Shown here: in pieces, positions 21,059-24,565 of the stretch | Layout of the letters: every line of letters starts with the position of its first letter | How positions within the stretch are numbered: position 1 is the first letter of the stretch | DNA from: Haplosporangium gracile | Lineage: Eukaryota; Mortierellomycota; Mortierellomycetes; Mortierellales; Mortierellaceae | DNA length: 24,565 bases | Assembly: GCA_015499985.1 (NCBI GenBank) | Contig: JAAAUF010000636.1 | Coordinates: 1 to 24,565, forward strand | Direction: 5' to 3' | Notes under the pieces: model-generated | Databases searched by the model: none | Seen by the model: the letters and a program-made list of their open reading frames with translations, nothing else | What the model was told of the DNA's origin: nothing | Program-made: the position numbers and the translations under genes

Positions 21059-21514
21059 ATGCACTCCTTCAGCAAAGGACCGGCATTTGACAGCGACTCG
21101 TTTCGTGTTGTGGGTAGCCCATATAGTTGTCAAATGGCAGTATTGACCATGCTGTTCTACTTTTCGAGACCATGTATTAGATTTACAGCTGTCCCAATGA
21201 AGAAGGGGGACGAGAACGCGCTCAACATAATCATCAACGGGCTTTCGAATCCACAGTACTTTAAAGAAACACGACCAACAGACTACGACATCACCGCATA
21301 CTCTGTTTCTTGTGGAAAGAAGCCATCAGACAAGGAACTGGAGCGAGAGTGGACATCCGTCCTTGTGCCACGGCTGAAGGCAAGCAAAGTTAAGGCCTTC
21401 CAAGAGACTGCCACAATATTGGAGAAGAAATGGAGATCGCAGAAGAGGTCAAGGCAATGGCACAGCAAAGAGATGTGGGAAGAGTGCGCGTGGGAGGGAC
21501 AGATAAAGGAATAG
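21059..21514 (+). pseudogene. Hypothetical ORF, possible remnant of the Sel1-paralog N-terminal domain
   Basis: An open frame of 151 codons from ATG 21059. The start, SFSKGPAFDSDSFR, and a later segment, FTAVPMKKGDENALNIIING, recall the paralog motifs LPFLKGSDFRT and RIAAVPNAVLDIIVEG that flank the conserved intron. The spacer between them (VVGSPY...FSRPCIR) sits where that intron would be, though splice phases do not fit well. The rest is polar, Lys/Glu/Trp-rich and likely helical (LEKKWRSQKRSRQW), with no Sel1 repeats. It may be an unrelated protein, an untranslated open frame, or a decayed fifth paralog. The similarity is weak and judged by eye only. Confidence 0.25.
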
Positions 21515-21570
21515 GCGCGGAGGATGAAAGGGAGTTGGTAAGGGCGATGAAGGAGCTCTGAACTTAGCCA

Positions 21571-21595
21571 CCTCGTCTATATTTTGCTGACGAGG
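21571..21595 (+). repeat. Short hairpin, 7-bp stem
   Basis: CCTCGTC (21571-21577) pairs perfectly with GACGAGG (21589-21595) across an 11-base A/T-rich loop, only a few bases before the large inverted repeat. Confidence 0.5.
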
Positions 21596-21598
21596 GGT

Positions 21599-21788
21599 TG
21601 GGACACAATCTCTCCCTCTACTAAGGAAGCGTCCTTATTCCAAAAAAGGCTATCGCTTTACATGGGCCTCGGGCACGATTCCACAGCAGTCGGACAAAAA
21701 AAATTATTCTCTGTATGAGGCCCATGTAAAGCGATAGCCTTTTTTGGAATAAGGACGCTTCCTTAGTAGAGGGAGAGATTGTGTCCCA
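21599..21788 (+). repeat. Large perfect inverted repeat (72-bp arms, 46-bp loop)
   Basis: Bases 21599-21670 are the exact reverse complement of 21717-21788. The 46-base spacer holds an A run. A transcript would fold into a 72-bp hairpin without mismatches. No target duplication is obvious in the flanks. It could be a foldback or MITE-like element, a hairpin-RNA source, a recent palindromic duplication or an assembly fold-back artefact. Confidence 0.9.
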
Positions 21789-21904
21789 GAGCTTCGGAGA
21801 TGAAGGTGTGGGGATGGTGGCAAAAAGGATGTAAGGAAAAGAGCGTAGGAGCAGTTGCAAAATAATCAGTTATTTCCTATACGGCAAGGAAATAAATTAA
21901 AGTG

Positions 21905-22545
21905 ACGCCACCAACTCGCATTTTTTTTGTTCACAGCTTCTTTTTTTGGTTGCTTGCCACCACTCCTCTTTCAGCAATCTCATCCGCACTCCCACGCCTA
22001 TTTACGCCTATTTCATCACTTCATCTATACCCGACTCTTTTTTCTTCACCCGCCACGCTCATCGTCGCCCTTCTCTCTCCCTTTCTTATCCTTTACTCTC
22101 TCCATCGCCCTTCTCTTTGTCCCCTTCTCTCTTTGTACTTTCCCCGCACACACCTCCATTTTCACTCTCTCTCTCTTTTTCTCTCCCTCTCTTTTTCTCT
22201 CTCTTTTTCTCTCTCTTTCTCTTTCTCTTTTTCACTCTCTTTCTCTTTTTCTTTTTCTCTCGTTTTCTCTTTCTCTTTCTCTCTCTTTTTCTCTTTCTCT
22301 CTCTCTCTTTCTTTCTCTTTTCCTTTTTACTCTGGTCATCGTCCTTTTTTATTCTTTGTTTGTGCTTCCCCTCGCTCTTTCATTGTTCTTGACCTTACAC
22401 TTTTATCATTCTTCTTGCGCTTTCATCGTTCTTCCCTCGCTCTTTTTCGTTCCTATCCTCACTCTATCGTCGTTCTTCTCATTCCTTTATCCTTCTTCCC
22501 CTCGCTTTCTTGGCCTCTCCTTCGCCTCTTTCTTTTCATTTGTTA
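21905..22545 (+). repeat. Long polypyrimidine (CT-rich) tract
   Basis: About 640 bases very rich in C and T, with a near-pure CT/TTTCTC core at about 22160-22325. Three overlapping long open frames through it encode only Ser, Phe, Leu and Pro and are artefacts of composition. It resembles the leaders in front of genes in this window but is far longer, and no gene follows it (the next ATG, at 22556, has a stop after three codons). It may form triplex DNA. Confidence 0.75.
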
Positions 22546-22622
22546 ATCGGATACCATGGTACGTTAACGTCTCATTGCCTGAGAAGATAATTAGCTTTCA
22601 CTGTGGCGTTATTGAATCAAAG

Positions 22623-22728
22623 GACTGTGACTGGAGCTTTCTCCGACAGTTCAAGGTATTGTATAATGGCGTGCTGTCCGGCGCATAGTGTGACACCCTT
22701 TGGCCGAGCATCGCTGAGCACGCCTCAC
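22623..22728 (+). repeat. Direct repeat copy 1 (about 106 bp)
   Basis: It aligns without gaps to 22887-22992; shared blocks include GGAGCTTTCTCCG, AAGGTATTGTATA, GCTGTCCGGCGCATAGTGTG and CACCCTTTGG. Differences are almost all transitions, several at CpG. No coding content is evident. Confidence 0.85.
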
Positions 22729-22886
22729 TGCTTAGCTAATGTCTAAGTGGCCCCTCAAACACACACATACACGCAGTTCTTCTCACTAAATTCTAAATAA
22801 GCAAGTGCGGAGGTGTTATGTACAATGTTGGTTTCGACACTGTGCTATCTCCGTGGCTACTCTTCACAAAGATGGTCTTGCATAAT

Positions 22887-22992
22887 AACTGCGACCGGAG
22901 CTTTCTCCGGCAGTTAAAGGTATTGTATAGTGACATGCTGTCCGGCGCATAGTGTGGCACCCTTTGGTTAAGCATCGCCGAGCATGTCACAC
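22887..22992 (+). repeat. Direct repeat copy 2 (about 106 bp)
   Basis: Second copy of the 22623-22728 repeat, 264 bases downstream. It contains a perfect small hairpin (CCGGAG-CTTT-CTCCGG) that is degraded in copy 1 by CpG-type changes. Confidence 0.85.
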
Positions 22993-23173
22993 CACCTTGA
23001 TAGCGCTCAAGATGGCCCCTTTTGGAGTGACCCTTTCATCCTCCCACTCGTTTTGTCAACTGGTATTAGTCGTCGAAAGTAATGGCTTCTTTTTTGCTAT
23101 TTCTCATTTATATTTCTCTCTCAAGTCGTACACTCCTACCCCAAGCCGCTTGCATCCTCCGGCAGAGCCCACC

Positions 23174-23317
23174 ATGGTCCGACTCCCGATTACTGATGGA
23201 ATGGATCAGCGTTACCAGTTTTTCTGCATGCATCCGCCTCAAAAATGGCTTCCAGAATTCTACTTGGAATACAGCAATATTCAACCTTACGCGCAAGCTC
23301 AGACCACAACACGTTGA
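23174..23317 (+). CDS. Hypothetical short ORF (47 residues) with good start context
   Basis: ATG at 23174 lies in a strong context (CACCATGG) after a short pyrimidine-rich leader, as for the real genes here. The product begins MVRLPITDGMDQRYQFFCMH, continues PPQKWLPEFYLEY and ends soon after at TGA. I recognise no family and see no clear continuation by splicing. It may be the first exon or truncated 5' end of a gene lost to repeat insertion, or chance. Confidence 0.2.
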   Translation: MVRLPITDGMDQRYQFFCMHPPQKWLPEFYLEYSNIQPYAQAQTTTR

Positions 23318-23392
23318 CACGTGTCGAAACAAACCAAACGCTCAAAATCGTGCCCCTTAAATACAAAATAATAGATCATTGTAATGGTAGGA

Positions 23393-23483
23393 AACAAAGC
23401 GTCGGCGACGCGACCTCGAATGACAATGAAAGAACCGACATCGAAGGATCAAAAAGCAACGACACTATGAACGCTTGGCTGCC
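23393..23483 (+). repeat. Diverged dispersed repeat, related to 20608-20668
   Basis: AACAAAGCGTC, ACGCGACCTCGA, ATCAAAAAGC and ATGAACGCTTG recur in the same order as at 20608-20668, with an extra ~20 bases here. The upstream CCCCTTAA and A/T-rich segments also correspond. The relation was seen by eye. Confidence 0.5.
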
Positions 23484-23584
23484 ACAATGTTGCGTCGTAC
23501 AACATGATCGGTCGGCTGTTGATACGATCGATCGACCTGCGCCAAGAAATTAATTTAGTAATTTCTTATAGCCATAGCAACACA

Positions 23585-23601
23585 TACATATATATATATA
23601 T
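23585..23601 (+). repeat. TA dinucleotide microsatellite
   Basis: A short (TA)n run following CACATACA. Confidence 0.8.
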
Positions 23602-23879
23602 CGTGCTCAATCCCCAGATAGTTTGATCCTTACCTAGTAACTTGAATACACTTTGTCAACCATATTTCTCACATTCTCATCTCTATATCTCCTCTCCATC
23701 TTCAGCCATTGCCTTGAGAAAGGTCAACCTCGCCTGGTTCTAGTACGGATTCGCGACAAACAAGCCAGTTGTCGATCCTGTAATTAGTGTGTTTCTGAGA
23801 TGGAAGGGGGTTGGTAGGTAAATGTCGCGTACCAGACGTCTACTTGAATGGATTTACGTAGTCGTTTATGGTCGTAACT

Positions 23880-24150
23880 TGAAGATATTTCGAAAGTCGC
23901 TGGCCTAAAGGTGGGTGAGCGCCACTTGGGGGGTGACCCAGCGACACATGTGATGAGCTCGGGGATGCTGCCTGGTCTGCACCGCCTAACTGCGAATACC
24001 TAGCACCAGGGATCTTCCTATCAACCGTAGGTATCCAGACGTCACCTGTCAGAACCCGGATGAGGGGATGCGTCTGGGAACCGGAGGCAAATCGAGCCTA
24101 CGTCACCGCCTCTCTTGACCGCTACTACTACTACAGTTAGTAGCGCCAAA
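23880..24150 (+). mobile_element. GC-rich structured block, possible 3' tail of a non-LTR retroelement
   Basis: The base composition changes sharply from the surrounding A/T-rich DNA. The block has no open frame but has several internal inverted pairs: ATACCTA with TAGGTAT (about 23995-24036), and CGCTACTA (24120-24127) with TAGTAGCG (24138-24145). It ends near a (CTA)n trinucleotide run (about 24122-24134). A non-coding structured segment ending in a simple repeat is typical of LINE 3' ends; no reverse transcriptase is present in the window, so this is inference. Confidence 0.3.
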
Positions 24151-24192
24151 AGATAAGTCGCTAGTTTCTGGCAGGTATAAAAAGTACTAGCC

Positions 24193-24424
24193 TACACTCC
24201 TTTTCGCGAAAAATGCATTTTTTACAGAATCAAAAAATATTAGGGTGTTATTCAGTTCATCTTTATCTCTGTTGGGCTTTACGGATCGCATACTGTCCAA
24301 CCTCTCGGTCAGTCGCAAGCTCTGCGAGGATATAAGATAAATTGGACATTACAGATGGACTGAATAACGCCCTTATATTTTTTGATTCAGCAAAAAATGC
24401 ATTTTTTTCGCGAAAAGGAGTGTA
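24193..24424. mobile_element. MITE-like element with long terminal inverted repeats and TA flanks
   Basis: Terminal inverted repeats of about 65-75 bp begin CACTCCTTTTCGCG at 24195 and are mirrored at the right end, ending at 24422. Arms differ by a few substitutions and a two-base A-run change (for example TATTAGGGTG against TATAAGGGCG). TA flanks both ends (24193-24194 and 24423-24424), as for Tc1/mariner-type insertion. The 228-bp element has no coding capacity, so it is non-autonomous. Confidence 0.75.
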
Positions 24425-24462
24425 GAAGTAGCGCAAATGCTTCTAAAGTGACACTACAATAA

Positions 24463-24565
24463 TAGGGGTCGTCAAACTACGGCCAGATCCAAAATAAATC
24501 CGCAGCACATTTGCGCATTTGACATTTTTCTGTCAACTGCGCAGGCCTTCTAATACGAAAATGCG
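24463..24565 (+). mobile_element. Possible hAT-type terminus, cut by the window edge
   Basis: TAGGGGTCGTCAAACTACGG at 24463 resembles the terminal inverted repeat of many hAT elements, which open CAGGGGTCGGCAAACT. The first base differs and the other end is not in the window, so neither the matching terminus nor the 8-bp target duplication can be checked. Confidence 0.25.

Noticed and set aside
21902..22688. Two long ORFs (214 and 253 codons) with membrane-like composition
   Set aside because: Ser/Phe/Leu strings from a CT microsatellite, open in all three frames, no real helix pattern.
23316..23325. GACACGTGTC palindrome as a regulatory E-box
   Set aside because: A 10-bp palindrome with CACGTG is present, but it overlaps the end of a doubtful ORF and no gene follows closely.
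1..24565. CRISPR arrays, bacterial operons or prophage
   Set aside because: Spliced eukaryotic genes throughout; no regularly spaced short repeats of CRISPR type.

Overview
The window is nuclear DNA of a filamentous fungus. Genes carry short GT-AG introns (mostly 94-131 nt), pyrimidine-rich 5' leaders and AATAAA-like 3' signals. The expanded Sel1-repeat family, with one conserved intron and its own N-terminal domain, together with the other gene content suggests an early-diverging fungus of the Mortierellaceae type. That placement is inference from gene style, not a database match. A 10-N assembly gap lies at 12314-12323.

Layout. 1-510: part of an unrecognised minus-strand gene running off the left edge. 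716-4107: two tandem plus-strand Sel1-repeat paralogs, A (intact) and B (one extra base in exon 1). 5262-7403: a third paralog, C, on the minus strand, broken by an in-frame TAG and a +1 frameshift. 8483-12022: an 11-exon gene for ER alpha-glucosidase I (GH63), reconstructed as one 823-residue frame. 12348-14919: a convergent two-exon OPT-family transporter on the minus strand. 15475-15726: a short ORF with a signal-peptide-like start. 16378-19761: a fourth, large and intact Sel1 paralog, D (1011 aa). 19762-24565: a gene-poor, repeat-rich end with purine and pyrimidine tracts, a 72-bp perfect inverted repeat, a pair of ~106-bp direct repeats, a diverged dispersed repeat, a GC-rich structured block that may be a retroelement tail, a MITE with TA flanks and a possible hAT terminus.

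The main theme is a birth-and-death cluster of four paralogs. Each has an N-terminal domain of about 80 residues (core ...DIVLWDDI...VRHEAK.LPFLKG.DF.T...), a phase-2 intron at the same codon, a short post-intron motif (L.P.RIAAVPD.VLE.VI.G), a disordered polar linker, and 3 to about 19 Sel1 repeats. Three of the four end in an aromatic K/E-F-W/F tail. Paralog D shows recent growth: a seven-repeat block of 756 bp is tandemly duplicated. Paralogs B and C show decay. Two conserved housekeeping-type genes sit inside the cluster with clean frames, which argues that the lesions in B and C are not simply poor assembly everywhere. Sel1 arrays are protein-interaction scaffolds; the job of the N-terminal domain is unknown to me.
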